From Sarcophilus harrisii (lineage: Eukaryota > Chordata > Mammalia > Dasyuromorphia > Dasyuridae), in the NCBI RefSeq assembly GCF_902635505.1, contig NC_045430.1, positions 30,337,564-30,401,563 on the forward strand: a stretch of 64,000 nt of DNA, given 5' to 3'. The notes below the pieces were generated by a model. That model saw only the letters and a program-made list of their open reading frames with translations. It did not search any database and had not been told where the DNA came from. Shown here piece by piece: positions 31,936 through 43,008 of the stretch. How positions within the stretch are numbered: the stretch's first letter is position 1; every line of letters starts with the position of its first letter. Made by a program: the position numbers and the translations under genes.

Positions 31936-32285
31936 CATACAAATATAGGATAGGATTAGAAATCCTTCTGAAATGATAGTTAAATCACTGTTCTGTATTT
32001 CCAGTCTTATAGTCCTAGAAGAATGTGATAAGGCTGGTGGGTAAGTAATGGGAAGTAACATAAGGAGACATGTGCATTGACTTTAGGGGCACATTACTCT
32101 TACAACAAATAGAAAACCCCAGAGAACAAAGGGAAGAGGTATCATTTTAAAAGATTTTCCCTGAATAGGAAAAAAAAATAGCCCAATCTATCTTCTACTT
32201 GGAAAGGCAATAAGGTTTTCCAAAATTGTTCCCTTTTCCCTAAAAATGGAAGACTTGCAGATGGGCCCTTTAGAGGAATATAAAC
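31936..32285. other. Unassigned stretch
   Basis: No recognisable feature. Confidence 0.35.
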
Positions 32286-32289
32286 TCAC

Positions 32290-32435
32290 TGGTTCAATGC
32301 CATTCAACTTCTCAAACACTTATTAAACACTTACATGTTGCAGGTTCTGTGCTAAACTGGGGATAAAAAAGACTCTAAAAGTGATTCCATCTCTTGCCTC
32401 AAGAAGCTTACACTCTACAATGGTGGGTGCAACAC
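32290..32435 (-). mobile_element. L2 3' end, reversed
   Basis: CAAACACTTATTAAACACTT, CTTGCCTCAAGAAGCTTACA. Confidence 0.7.
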
Positions 32436-32930
32436 ACACACTTATGGATAGTGACTAGATCTGGTCTAATATTCATTAGTATAAATAACTCTCAAATAAA
32501 GGAATTACTTCCACTGTTAAAGTTTGCCATCTTCTGTGTAAATGATATTTTTAAATAATAGCCTAGAACTCTGATGCCAAACTCAAGCAGAAATAGGTCA
32601 CTAAACCTACATAAGGATCCTTGCAGATGGCAAACTAATATTAACATGATAGATGTTCTATTGTATTTGTATTTATTTTGTCGAATTTTTCCCAATTATA
32701 TTTTAATCTGGTTCAGTAGTGTTTGACAACTTTTGACCTAGATCAGGGCTACTTAAATTTTTTGCACTTGTGATCCCTTTTCCCCACCAAGAAATTTTTA
32801 TGCAACATCAGATATATAGGTATTTATATAAAATAGATATATTAATCAAACATTTGTGGATAATATATCATAATTTTGCAGCTTCCACATTCAGTCATAA
32901 CACACAAGCCTCCAATTTACACTTTAAGAA
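32436..32930. other. Unassigned AT-rich stretch
   Basis: Nothing recognised apart from a possible old repeat near 32740-32935. Confidence 0.35.
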
Positions 32931-32936
32931 ACTTTG

Positions 32937-33274
32937 GCCTACAATTCTAATAAATTTGTGATGGAAAGAGCCATCTGCATCCAGAAAGAAGACTGGGGAC
33001 TGAATATGGAACACAACATAGTATTTTCATTTTTGTTGTTGTTTGCTTGCTTTTTTTCCTTCATTTTTTCCCTTTTTGATCTGATTTCTCTTGTGCAGCA
33101 TGAAAAATGTGGAAATATGTATAGAAAAATTGCATGTGTTTAACATATATTGGATTATTTGCTCTCTAGGGTAGGGGGTGAGGAGAATGGAGGAAGAAAA
33201 ATTTGGAACACTGGTTTTACAAAGGTGAATATTGAAAACGATCTTTGTATGTATTTTGAAAATAAAAAGCTGTT
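32937..33274 (+). mobile_element. L1 3' UTR
   Basis: GATGGAAAGAGCCATCTGCA, CATATATTGGATTATTTGCT and GAAAATAAAAAGCTGTT. A few bases of its 3' end continue at 33437-33447 after a SINE. The bases before it (AGAAACTTTGGC) and after it (AGCAGCTTTGGC) may be its duplication, 10 of 12. Confidence 0.85.
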
Positions 33275-33422
33275 GGGGAAGCTAGGTGGTGCAGTGGATA
33301 GAGCACCAGCCCTATAATCAGGAGAACCTGAGTTCAAATCTGGTCTCAGACACTTAAGACTTCTTAACTGTGTGACCCTGGGCAAGTCACTTAACTCCAA
33401 TTACCTCAGGGGGGAAAAAATA
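33275..33422 (+). mobile_element. tRNA-derived SINE (WSINE1-like) in L1 tail
   Basis: GGGGAAGCTAGGTGGTGCAG to AAGTCACTTAACTCCAATTA and an A-rich end. Target duplication is L1-tail sequence: AATAAAAAGCTGTT (33261-33274) versus AATAAAAAGCTATT (33423-33436), 13 of 14. Confidence 0.93.
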
Positions 33423-33529
33423 AATAAAAAGCTATTATTTAAAAAAGAAGCAGCAGCTTTGGCTTAGAGCACTGAGAAGTTAAATGTTGATCACAGATGG
33501 AATCAAATCATCAAATCATTTTTTTTTAA

Positions 33530-33748
33530 AAACCTTCTCCTATTTATTTATTTTTCTAAATAGTATTTTATTTTTCCACTGTTGTGTAAAGCTAATTTTC
33601 AACATTGATTTTTGTAAGATTTTGATTTCCAAGTTTTTTCTCTTTTCCTCCTTTCCCTGTAGGTATCCTCCCCAAGACAGCAAACAATCTGATATAGGGT
33701 TATTCATGTACATTCACTTTAAGCATATTTCCATATTTATTAGGCTAG
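33530..33748 (-). mobile_element. L1 3' UTR-like repeat, reversed
   Basis: TCCCTGTAGGTATCCTCCCC, GACAGCAAACAATCTGATAT and a CATATTTCCATATTTATT end. The same family recurs at 44625-44790. Confidence 0.6.
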
Positions 33749-33784
33749 CTTTTTATCTATTACATCACACTGCCTCGAGGCCCT

Positions 33785-34035
33785 GAATTAGGAAAACATG
33801 AGTTCAAATTCAGCCCCAGTTGCTTACTAGTTGTGTGATCCTGGATAAGTCATTTATCTTATCTTTGCCAAAATATCCTCATTTGTAAAATGGGGATAAT
33901 AATAGCACCTACTTTTCAGGTGTGTGGTTTTTTTTTTGGGTTTTTTTTTTTTTTAGTATTTGAATAAGATAATTGAAAAGCATTTAGCACCACATTCAGT
34001 AAACACTATATAAATGTTAACTATTATTACATAAT
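33785..34035 (+). mobile_element. CORE-SINE (MIR-like) with T runs
   Basis: ATGAGTTCAAATTCAGCCCC, TTTGTAAAATGGGGATAATA, TATATAAATGTTAACTATTA; two T runs (33928-33954) interrupt it. Confidence 0.8.
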
Positions 34036-34140
34036 AGTTTTATATACATAAATCATATAATATATATTAATATATCAATTGATATGTTTTATATCAATAT
34101 AATTAATATATTGTTAATATATGCCCATATTAATATAATT
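34036..34140. repeat. AT-rich low complexity
   Basis: TATATTAATATATCAATTGA-type text. Confidence 0.75.
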
Positions 34141-34149
34141 CAAGGTAAG

Positions 34150-34618
34150 GAATAATGGTAGCAAATATGGACATAGTGTTCTAAGAAAACTTGAAGAGGG
34201 ATGACAATGGAATATAGTGTATATGATAACTCGATTCACTCACTGGGAGAAAATCATGGAAGGATTTGAGAATGATGTTACCCCCTAGACAATGAAGGAA
34301 GAAAATTATGAAAGGTAGATATGAGACCAAATGCATTCTAAACATTTGAGAATAAATAGCCTGGACAGTTGCACAGAGACAGGTGACGATGGCAAGTTGC
34401 ATTTAGCAAAAAACTAATTAGCCTATCTTATCTGTTCTTGGTGACACCATGTTGGCTTTAAATACAAACTCTTAAGACTATATTGAAGGCCCTCTACACT
34501 CTGGCTGTAGTCCATCCACCTTCCTTTTTGAGCTTCATTGCATAAATTTTGGCTTCTTGCTCATCCCTTTTCTCATCCCTCCCTTTTCTTTCTATGTTCT
34601 TTTGTGTCTGAAAAGAGC
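34150..34618. mobile_element. L2 fragments (reversed, then forward)
   Basis: 34150-34430 weakly follows reversed L2 (ATAGCCTGGACAGTTGCACA, GAGACAGGTGACGATGGCAA). 34475-34618 weakly follows forward L2 (GAAGGCCCTCTACACTCTGG). Confidence 0.4.
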
Positions 34619-34628
34619 CTGATTTTTT

Positions 34629-35572
34629 AAAAAAAAATTTATTTATTTATATTATTTTTTAATTTAATAGCCTTTTATTTGCAGGTTATATGTATGGGTA
34701 ACTTTACAGCACTGACAATTGCCAAACCTCTTGTTCCAATTTTTCCCCTCTTTCCTCCCACCCCTTCCCCCAGAAGGCAGGATGACCAGTAGATGTTAAA
34801 TATATTAAAATATAAATTAGATACACAATAAGTATACATGACCAAACCGTTATTTTGCTGTATAAAAAGAATTGCACTCTGAAATATTGTACAATTAGCC
34901 TGTGAAGGAAATCAAAAATGCAGATGGGCAAAAATATAGGGATTGGGAATTCAATGTAATGGTTTTTAGTCATCTCCCAGAGTTCTTTCACTGGGCGTAA
35001 CTGGTTCAGTTCATTACTGCTCCATTGGAAATGATTTGGTTGATCTCATTGCTGAGGATGGCCAGGTCCATCAGAATTGTTCATCATACAGTATCGTTGT
35101 TGAAGTACATAATGATCTCCTACTTCTGCTTGTTTCACTCAGCATCAGTTCGTGTAAGTCTCTCCAGGCCTTTCTGAATCATCCTGTTGGTCATTTCTTA
35201 CAGAACAGTAATATTCCATAATATTCATATACCACAATTTATTGAGCCATTATCCAATTGATGGGCATCCATTCAGTTTCCAGTTTCTGGCCACTATAAA
35301 GAGACCTGCCACAAACATTCATGCACATACAGGTCCCTTTCCCTTCTTTAGTATCTCTTTGGGATATAAGCCCAGTAGAAACACTGCTGGATCAAAGGGT
35401 ATGCACAGTTTGATAACTTTTTGAGCATAGTTCCAAATCGCTCTCCAGAATGGTTGGATGTATTCAGAGTTCCACCAACAATGTATTAGTGTCTCTCTTT
35501 TCCCGCATCCCCTCCAACATTCCACATTATCTTTCCCTGTCATTCTAGCCAGTCTGACAAGTGTGTAGTGGT
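34629..35572 (-). mobile_element. 5'-truncated L1 with target duplication
   Basis: The minus strand encodes MTGKDNVECWRGCGKRETLI then WRAIWNYAQKVIKLCIPFDP and LYPKEILKKGKGPVC (35543-35319), the L1 ORF2 C-terminus, and the 3' UTR. It is the same subfamily as the copy at 2525-3561 and truncated at nearly the same point. Target duplication CTGATTTTTT at 34619-34628 and 35573-35582. Confidence 0.9.
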
Positions 35573-35594
35573 CTGATTTTTTTTTAAAGAAAAT

Positions 35595-35759
35595 ATGAGT
35601 TATATCACTTGCCCAGGGTCATATAACCTTAATCATGGACTGGGTATATTGCTTCAGACTGACAGCTAGTGAGTGTTTAGTGTCTGTGGTCATATTTGAA
35701 CTCAGGTCCTCCTGACTCTAGGACCAGTGCTCTAACCACTGCACCATTTGACTGCCCCA
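35595..35759 (-). mobile_element. tRNA-derived SINE (WSINE1-like), older
   Basis: CACTTGCCCAGGGTCATATA, TTGAACTCAGGTCCTCCTGA, CACCATTTGACTGCCCC; about 40 extra bases in the middle. Confidence 0.82.
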
Positions 35760-36414
35760 TTTTAAATACATTTTAAAAAATAATTTTAATTTTAATTTAT
35801 TTTTAGAGAGGTCACTAAGGACTGGAAGTGCTCAAGGAGAAGTGAGAAAAGAGATAGGACTTTTTGAAGGGCAGGTAGGCTTTAACATATTTCAGCAGTG
35901 ACCTATGCCCACAGATAGGAACAGATGATTTCAGAAAAGAGAAAATACGTATTATTACTATCACTTGAAAATTTCTCCTACTCTTTTTTTTCCTCCTGTT
36001 TAAAATTTTTTTATGGATTTAATAATTAATGAATAAACATTTCAATTTTCAAAGTAAAAAAATGTATAATGTGAAGTTCTGTGATATATAGTATAGATGT
36101 AGATATATAACTACATATATACATACAATTTGACAAAGTAGTAACAACATTTCTCTATTTCTATCCATTCCCCATTACGTTTGAAATTTTTTTGCCCAAT
36201 TTAGAAGTATTTTTTATCCTGTTTTTCCATCATGAAATTTCTCCTAGTCTTGCAATCAGAGGGACATCCCAACCTACTTGCCAAGGCTCAATGACAAGAT
36301 ATCCGACAGATTCTACTGCTCAGTTACGTCCAAATATCAACCTTGGTCAAGAAGCCACAATAGATCTGTTACATCTAATGACTCAAAAAAATGATCATTC
36401 AAATAACTTCAAAT
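35760..36414. other. Unassigned AT-rich stretch
   Basis: 35985-36245 may be an old reversed L1 3' UTR. 36192-36416 has a short open frame with no family match. Confidence 0.35.
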
Positions 36415-36590
36415 AAGAATCACAGGCTCCAGGGCTAAAAAGGACCTCAGAGATGTTCTAACAGAAATCTCTCATTCTACATATGAGGAAATTGAAAAGG
36501 TCATATATATAGAAGAACATAAATTTGAACTCAGAACCTTTGCCCCCCAAACCAGTGCTCTTTCCTCTACACCATCCAACATCAAATTAG
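36415..36590 (-). mobile_element. CORE-SINE (MIR-like), reversed
   Basis: GGGCTAAAAAGGACCTCAGA, CATATGAGGAAATTGAAAAG, CTCTTTCCTCTACACCATCC. Confidence 0.7.
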
Positions 36591-36639
36591 CAGAAATACT
36601 TTAAAATGAAAAATGTTTTCAAGGCCATAGTAAAACTGT

Positions 36640-36905
36640 AACTTGTAGTTTTTTGGTGTGTGGGGGTAGAAATTTGGCAAAATTTAATAAAAGAGATAAA
36701 ACTGATCATATCCTATAACTTCATTATTAGAAGTACATCATAAGGATGTTTTTTCAAAGGAAAAAAGAGCTAGCTATAATAAAATCTTTACAGTCTTATT
36801 TATTAGTAGTAGCAAAAACCTGAAAATAACCTCTGTGTCTCATAATTGGGGAGTAGCTAAATGAACTGAGATATTAAGGTAATTTTAAAAATTGCAGAGA
36901 AGATT
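36640..36905 (+). mobile_element. Very decayed L1 ORF2 C-terminus
   Basis: AGTAGTAGCAAAAACCTGAA and CTCATAATTGGGGAGTAGCT track the L1 ORF2 region just before the MEYYC box. Confidence 0.45.
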
Positions 36906-37074
36906 AGATCTCTGATTTTATCAGCATCTGAAACTCCTAATATGGAAATATGTCTCACTAATGTAGATTGGAAACTCATCTGCAAATTATAGTCTCAGAG
37001 AATAGCTTAGATAAGTGAGTAACTGTCGATGGAGTCAAAAGCAAGCTTTGATGATTTGTTCTCTGGCTCTAGGA

Positions 37075-37312
37075 CAGACAGGTGGCTCAGGCTATAGAAT
37101 GCTGGTCTGAAGCTAGGAAGAATCACCTACCTGAGTAGATGCTTCCTAGCTGTGGGACCCTAGGCGAGTCACTTCACCTTGTTTGCCTCAGTTTACTCAT
37201 CTGTAAAATGAGCTGGACAAGAAACTGGCAAACCATGTCAGTATCTTTGCCAAGAAAATCCCAAAGGGGATCAGAAAGAGTCAGCCACAACAAGACAAAA
37301 AAAAAGTCTCTA
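37075..37312 (+). mobile_element. Mar-1 CORE-SINE
   Basis: GACAGGTGGCTCAGGCTATA, ACCTTGTTTGCCTCAGTTTA, CAGTATCTTTGCCAAGAAAA, GAAAGAGTCAGCCACAACAA, A-rich tail. Confidence 0.9.
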
Positions 37313-37379
37313 GGGCTAGTGCTTTTTAAATAATCATACTTCTCCCTAATAACCACTTCTAATAGTAACTACTAATAGT

Positions 37380-37562
37380 TTAAGGTGTGAGAAGCACTTC
37401 CCATTTATCATTTCATTCCACTCTCACAATGCTGTGAAAAAGGGATGTCCATTTTACAGACAAGTTAATCGACTCTTTCTATGATCACACAGCTCCTAGA
37501 GTGTCTGAAGGCAGGAATTAAACCCAGTTTTTCATACCAAAGTTTAGAATTCTATCCTTAGG
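37380..37562 (-). mobile_element. MIR-like SINE, reversed
   Basis: CTCTCACAATGCTGTGAAAA, CATTTTACAGACAAGTTAAT, GATCACACAGCTCCTAGAGT. Confidence 0.75.
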
Positions 37563-38174
37563 AAAAGGATGTATACATACTTCATTAAATCTGTTACAGG
37601 ATTAGCATTCCTATAGGAATGGATCTAAGAATAAACAGCAATTGTCAATTTGGTTATGGAACTTTAAATTCAATTGGTAGAATAACTTAATAGGATTTAA
37701 GTTCCTATAACAGGGATACACCAAGAAGAACACCCAGTACAAAAAGAACCAACTAGACCCCTGAAGTGGTAATCACACCCCCAGGATTGGGTTTCCAGGC
37801 AGCTTGTTCTGCCTCCTGCCAAGAAATCACAGGACAAATGGGCCAAGGACATCAAAAACTTATTTTGGTGCCTGTGATTTCACAAGAGCCACACATAAGA
37901 ACTACAGAGCGCCAGGAACTGTTTTTTCTCCACCTCCTTTTTTTTCTTTCTTATTTCTAATCATGAGGATTCCTATATATACTGACTCATTTTTCTATTA
38001 CATTTGGTGGTGGGCCCAGCTCAAGGGAAAGAAACATTTGTGTTCATTTATGCACATTGGCTTTATGTGGGTGAGACTTCGGAGATGGCAGTTGTGTTAT
38101 GAAACTTTACAGAGCTTCACTTGACTTTTCACAAGGATCCAGAGAAATCCAACAGCCCATAGAAGATACTAGCA
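37563..38174. other. Unassigned stretch
   Basis: No recognised repeat or exon. Moderately GC-rich at 37760-37920. Confidence 0.35.
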
Positions 38175-38175
38175 G

Positions 38176-38370
38176 CTCTTCTTCCTTCCTTTCTTCCTTC
38201 CTTCCTTCCTTCCTCCCTCTCTCCCTCCCTCCCTCCCTCCCTCCTTCCTTCCTTCCTCCTTCTCTCCCTCCCTCCCTCCCTCCTTCCCTTCCTTCCTTTC
38301 TTCTTTCTTTCCTTCCTTCTTTCCTCCCTCCCCCCCTCTTCCTTCACTCCTTCCTTCCTTCCTTTCTTTT
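38176..38370. repeat. (CCTT)n/(CCCT)n pyrimidine tract
   Basis: About 170 uninterrupted pyrimidines (38176-38345) and then CCTTCC units to 38370. It abuts the end of the dispersed repeat that follows. Confidence 0.95.
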
Positions 38371-38790
38371 TTATTAAACTAAATACAAAATAATAAAACA
38401 AATAGACAAAGAAAAACAGAAAGACAAAACAAAACAAAACATTGTCCTTTGCCCAGCAGAATATCAGGGAGAATTCAAAATATATTACAATAAATTTCCA
38501 TTTTAATAAAGCATATGTAGTCATTAAAGAGATTATATTTGACTGTCCATCTTTTTTTATTTGATAGGTTAATCTTTTTTCTCTCTTTGGTGCATTTTAT
38601 TTTATTCTTTTTTTCCCCTTCATTCTCCACCCCCTCTACTTTCTAAAGAGCACCAGCAGAGAAGTGCATCAGCAGTCTAGTCTCTCCACCCTATTAGAAT
38701 ACAGATCATCAATAGTTCCAAAATTCTTCCTTGTAACTTTTTTTATTTTCTACCCAGACCAATTTCTTTCAAGTCCAGAGCTCAAGTAAG
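38371..38790 (-). repeat. Dispersed marsupial repeat A, reversed
   Basis: TTTTATTAAACTAAATACAA, CAATAAATTTCCATTTTAAT and a TTTGATAGGTTAATC-like middle are shared, diverged, with 58100-58500. It looks like a LINE 3' UTR in reverse; the family name is unknown to me. Confidence 0.5.
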
Positions 38791-38794
38791 AGCA

Positions 38795-38995
38795 TAAAGG
38801 AACCTAAGAGTTCATAATTCCAAATAATTACTTTTACAGATGAGGAAACTGTGGCCCATAGAGACTAGAGGACAGATTTAGGACTGTTTCGACGAACAGT
38901 TAACTAAGAAAGATTGGGACTTAAAGCTGAAAGGAACTAGTCAACCCTTTCATTTTGCAGATGGGAAACTCAGGGCCAAAAAACAGTCACTTGTC
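38795..38995 (-). mobile_element. Two MIR fragments, reversed
   Basis: TTACAGATGAGGAAACTGTG (38833) and CATTTTGCAGATGGGAAACT (38950). Confidence 0.6.
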
Positions 38996-40240
38996 TGATA
39001 GGATTTATTTTTCAGAGCCAGCACCCTTCTCAGGGCACCTGGAGAAAAAGGTGATGGTCTTTGGATATATTTATCCCCAGAGAGCTGACCAAACTCCTCA
39101 AAATGTTGGCGAATATGAGCTCTTCTGTGTTTTGTTTTTCTTTTTTAGAATCTTCCCCCAACTTCTCTGTCATCAGCATGGGAAGTAGCTTTCTCAGCAG
39201 GTGTGAATTTATTCCACTTTAGAAATTCACGAGGGTGCCTGTTTTAGTCTGAGCTTTTTTAACACAAAGTCTATTAGTGGGAGAATAGAGAAAGCTAGTG
39301 TGTCCTGATGGCCTCTTCACCAGCTGTTAGAAGACTCTGTTGAGAGTAGGGGATGGGAATGGGAGAAGAGGGAGAGCCAGGGGGTCAAGATTAGGAGGCT
39401 GTTATCCTTACATGGAAACTCAGTAGCCTTTCAAGTCATCGACCAATGCAGGGACAGGACACTGAGTTTTTAAGGCACAAAGGTGGGTTCCTTTCCAGGA
39501 TAACCTACAAGTTAGCAAAGAAAAGATAGTCATTAAAAAAATCTCTTCTATTATTATATATGCTTTTTTGAAATGGAAATTTATTGTTATATATTTTGAG
39601 AATCATCCTTGATGTTCTGGTGGGCACATGTGAATGTGTCACAGTTGCCCACAAAGATGGGCAACCTGGCTCATTCCCCTTGTTTGGGAGGTGGCAATAT
39701 TAAACTCTTTGTCTGAGCATATAATAAATAGTTGGTCCTAGTTTGAAGGAAGATAACTGCTACTGTGTCCTTGATGCATATTCTTGTTGGGTTGGGGCAA
39801 GGTCAACTTCTTCCTTTGGGTAATTTGCCCCTTTAATTCTGGAGATTTTGATGTTCTATACTTCCCAGTTCTATAATTTGCAATTATCTTGGGATTTTGT
39901 TTCAGGAAGACGCTTGGAGGCCTTTTGTGGCCAGCTCTCCTACTTGGGTTCAATTCACTGTAACCACATGGTTCTGAAAATTTTTCTGGCATTTACAAAC
40001 TCCCTGGAAACCTCTGTTCAACTGCTAAAAGTCCCCATTATATAAATAATCAATTTTGGACTTAAGAATCCTTTGAGATACTTATCACCTACTTCAAAAT
40101 CTGGAAATTGGCATTGGACTGCCTTCCTTTAGGCTTTGGCCACTGCACACAAAGGTAACAATTGCTTTCCAAGGACTTTAGGGGGACTTTTCCCCCCCTT
40201 TTCAAATAGCTAAAACCTTCTTTTTTAGAATATTTAAGAC
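38996..40240. other. Unassigned stretch, possibly an old LTR remnant
   Basis: About 1.2 kb with no confident assignment. ATATTAAACTCTTTGTCTGA and GCATATAATAAATAGTTG near 39697-39735 look LTR-like, but no ends are found. Confidence 0.3.
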
Positions 40241-40244
40241 TGTT

Positions 40245-40475
40245 AGCAAAGCTTTGTTGTGCTTACAATCAGGGAAAACCTGGATTGAAATCCAGCCTCA
40301 GCCGTTTAATAGCTGGGTGATTGATTCTGGACAAGTCACTCATCTTGCTTGCCTCAGTTTTCTCATTATAAAATGATCTGGAGAAGGATATGGCAAACCA
40401 CTTTGGTATCTTTGCCAAGAAAATCCCAGATAGGGTTATGCAGAGTTGGACATGACTGAAAAACAACTAAATAAA
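40245..40475 (+). mobile_element. Mar-1 CORE-SINE
   Basis: CTTGCTTGCCTCAGTTTTCT, ATCTGGAGAAGGATATGGCA, CAGAGTTGGACATGACTGAA: a well-preserved Bov-B-like tail. Confidence 0.92.
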
Positions 40476-40494
40476 AGTAACATTCCTTCTTTGA

Positions 40495-40640
40495 TTTGTC
40501 TGCATGTTGTTTCCCTCATTAAACTTTAAGATTCACGAGGACAAGAATTGTTTTTGCTTTTCCATGTATCCCTAGTTCTCAGCACAGTACCTAGCATATA
40601 GTTGGTACTTAATAAATGCTTATTGATTCACTGATTATGA
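40495..40640 (+). mobile_element. L2 LINE 3' end
   Basis: TTAAGATTCACGAGGACAAG, CAGCACAGTACCTAGCATAT, AATAAATGCTTATTGATTCA. Confidence 0.85.
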
Positions 40641-40644
40641 TCCT

Positions 40645-40800
40645 GTGACTCCCTCTGCATCTCAGTTTTCTCCTCAGTAAACAGGGGATGGTAATACACT
40701 CTGTAATTAGTCTCATATGATTATTTTAAGGTTTAGTTATGATATTACATGTAAAATGCTTTGCTTTTAATTACCATGTGAAGGTTATTCTTATTAAAGG
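40645..40800 (+). mobile_element. MIR-like SINE
   Basis: GCATCTCAGTTTTCTCCTCA, then GTAAAATGCTTTGCTTTTAA. Confidence 0.65.
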
Positions 40801-41290
40801 AAACTTTCCTTAAACAATAATTAGGTGTTCTTTTACTGACCCTGACTTTCAGTGCTAACCTGAATACTGATCCACCATGTTTCTTCAGGAGGAGATCTCG
40901 CTTTGGAATTTCCAGGATCTCTGGAGTTTTGACTTATTGATTTGGGGTACAGTTAGTAAAAGTAGGAAATATTTCAGGTTCTAACATGGGAAGTAGCTTG
41001 TTAGTTAGTGGAAAGTCTTGGTTGGGACACTCATTGGTTGAATGATTTTGGACATGTCACTGGCTAGATGCAATTCTCCAAAACTATAAATTTCAGAATG
41101 GTTGCTGATGATGTAGGTGAAGGGAACTTCCTCCCTTGATGAATTCAAAATTCTACTTCCTCTCTTTACCCCCGAAAAGGAAACTTGTAATTTTGACATT
41201 TTTTCTCCTTAAAAGCTTTGGAAACATATTTAATTTCCTTTTCAGAATTCCTCTGACATCCAGCACTGAATGATGAGACTGATGTAGGCA
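40801..41290. other. Unassigned stretch left of LTR
   Basis: No recognised repeat. It could be retroviral leader remnant or plain flank; only the PBS-like CACCAAA at 41289-41295 argues for the former. Confidence 0.3.
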
Positions 41291-41295
41291 CCAAA

Positions 41296-41808
41296 TGTTG
41301 GGGTTCGATCACTTGATGAATTCATAATGGCCTTTCTCTTTGGCAAAACATAGGCTTATTTATGAGAAAAAGTTATAGACAAAACAAAGGGGTAAAATAG
41401 ATACCAGGAGTAGTAAATATAGAAATAATCTTGGGAGAACATAGAGTTAGCAAGGAAAGCATTTATACAATTAATAATAGGAATGATAAGTTCCCCAGTG
41501 GAACTCACAACTAACCAGGAGATAGGGAATAAATACTCCATGAGTACTCCAATAGGAATACTTTATTGACTAGCAAGCTAAAACCTAAAAGGGATTTAAC
41601 ACCCTAAAAGAATTAGTTAACTGTAACAAGGAGAAAGACAATGGGAGGCATGGGGAAAGGGATGGGAGGAGACATGACAAGGCAGAATGCCATGGCAGGC
41701 TAACCCAACGGGATTCACCTAAGATGGCATGAGCCGGGGACTCATTTATAGGGGAAATTTAAATTTATAGGGGGAAATTGACATAACTTGGCTTTCTGAT
41801 TGGAGACA
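41296..41808 (-). mobile_element. LTR fossil (endogenous retrovirus) with PBS-like edge
   Basis: On the minus strand: TATAAATGAGTCCCC (TATA box), a long R/U5 region and an end CGAACCCCAACA, followed directly by TTTGGTGCC, which looks like the start of a primer-binding site (TGG...). The 5' end is uncertain: TG at 41808 is the best candidate, and L1-tail sequence begins at about 41822. No retroviral coding sequence is recognised. Confidence 0.6.
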
Positions 41809-41821
41809 GTAAGGTGAGGTT

Positions 41822-42022
41822 AGCCTTGTGTACCAAATTTTCCCCTCTTTCCCCCCACCCCCTCTCCTAGATGACAAACAGTCCAATATATGTTAAATCC
41901 AATATATGTAAACATATTTGTACAATTATCTTGTTGCACAAGAAAAATCAGAAAAAGAAGGAAAAAAACTGAGAAAGAAAACAAAATGCAAATGAACAAC
42001 AACAAAAAAAGTGAGAATGTTA
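41822..42022 (-). mobile_element. L1 3' UTR, reversed
   Basis: CCTTGTGTACCAAATTTTCC, CACCCCCTCTCCTAGATGAC, AATATATGTTAAATCCAATA, CAATTATCTTGTTGCACAAG. Confidence 0.8.
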
Positions 42023-42390
42023 CCATTCATCTTAATTTTAACATTGATCCAGGTGTTCACATGAATTTTAGAGAGACCAGTTCTTTCCCTCCCTATGATA
42101 TATTGTGTCTTTATAACCAAAGATCAAATAATATGGATGATTTTTATGCCTAATGATAAAGTAATCAGATACTTGAATTTAGTATGGTAATGTTTATGAT
42201 TTCTTTTGGGAGAAAGGGAAGAGGAAAGGAGGGAGTTCCCATCTGTTGTTTCATTGGAGCTCCCAGTGAGGAAACTGCTCCCACCAAAGCAGAACAGTAA
42301 TATTTCTGCAATTTGTAGTTCTGGAGCAGAAGTTCTTAACTTAGAACCCTGCTCTCCTCTTTGGAAATCTGATAATAAAAGCTTAAATCT
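42023..42390. other. Unassigned stretch
   Basis: No recognised feature. Confidence 0.35.
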
Positions 42391-42394
42391 ATTT

Positions 42395-42650
42395 ATAGCT
42401 AGCATTTATATAACTCTTTAAGGTTTTCAAAGCATTTTATATTATTTCATCCTCATAATAACTTTGGGAGCTAGATGTCAGGATTATTCTCATTTTTCAG
42501 ATGGGGGAAACTGAGGCAGACAGTATTTAAGTGACTTGGCTAGGATCATATAGCTAATAGGCATCCAAAGCAGGATTTGAACTGAGGTTTTCCTGACTCC
42601 AGGTCTAGCCCTTCATCTGTTATATCACCTAGCAGCTATCTTCCTTTCTA
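42395..42650 (-). mobile_element. CORE-SINE (THER1/MIR-like), reversed, near full length
   Basis: GCATTTATATAACTCTTTAA, CATCCTCATAATAACTTTGG, GAACTGAGGTTTTCCTGACT, ATATCACCTAGCAGC. Confidence 0.9.
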
Positions 42651-42764
42651 TCTTCTTGGAATAATAAATGTTCTTAAAAATTAGTTTTAATTGATGCCTT
42701 TTTATACCATAAGTTTTCCTCCTTGTAGAAAGCCATTCCATTTGACAAATAAGAATAATGGGTT

Positions 42765-42938
42765 TTTAAGATTGAAGGGACCTGAGAGTTCATTTCCTTC
42801 ATTTGTCAGATGAAGATACTAAGGTAAAGATAAGTTAAGTGACTTGCCCACATTCACACAGGTGGAAACTTATAGATCCAGTATTTGAATCTGGGTTCCC
42901 TCTCTCTAAAAATCATAGTTCTATATGACACTTTAAAA
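42765..42938 (-). mobile_element. MIR-like SINE, reversed
   Basis: GTCAGATGAAGATACTAAGG, GTGACTTGCCCACATTCACA. Confidence 0.75.
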
Positions 42939-42944
42939 ATCAAA

Positions 42945-43008
42945 TAGTATTTCATTTTTTCCATTTACATGTAAAGACAATTTTGAACATTCACTAAAAA
43001 ATTGAGTT
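42945..43008 (-). mobile_element. Older L1 3' UTR, left part
   Basis: CATTTACATGTAAAGACAAT to AAAAAATTGAGTT; it resumes at 43928. Confidence 0.75.

Noticed and set aside
37700-37800. miR-331 precursor, expected between METAP2 and VEZT in mammals
   Set aside because: No match to the GCCCCTGGGCCTATCCTAG core on either strand anywhere in the window.
38099-38524. Leu/Pro/Ser and Arg/Glu/Gly-rich open frames
   Set aside because: Translations of the CCTT pyrimidine tract.
39600-40060. Fifth LTR
   Set aside because: TATA/poly(A)-like words are present, but no TG...CA ends, duplication or consistent order.
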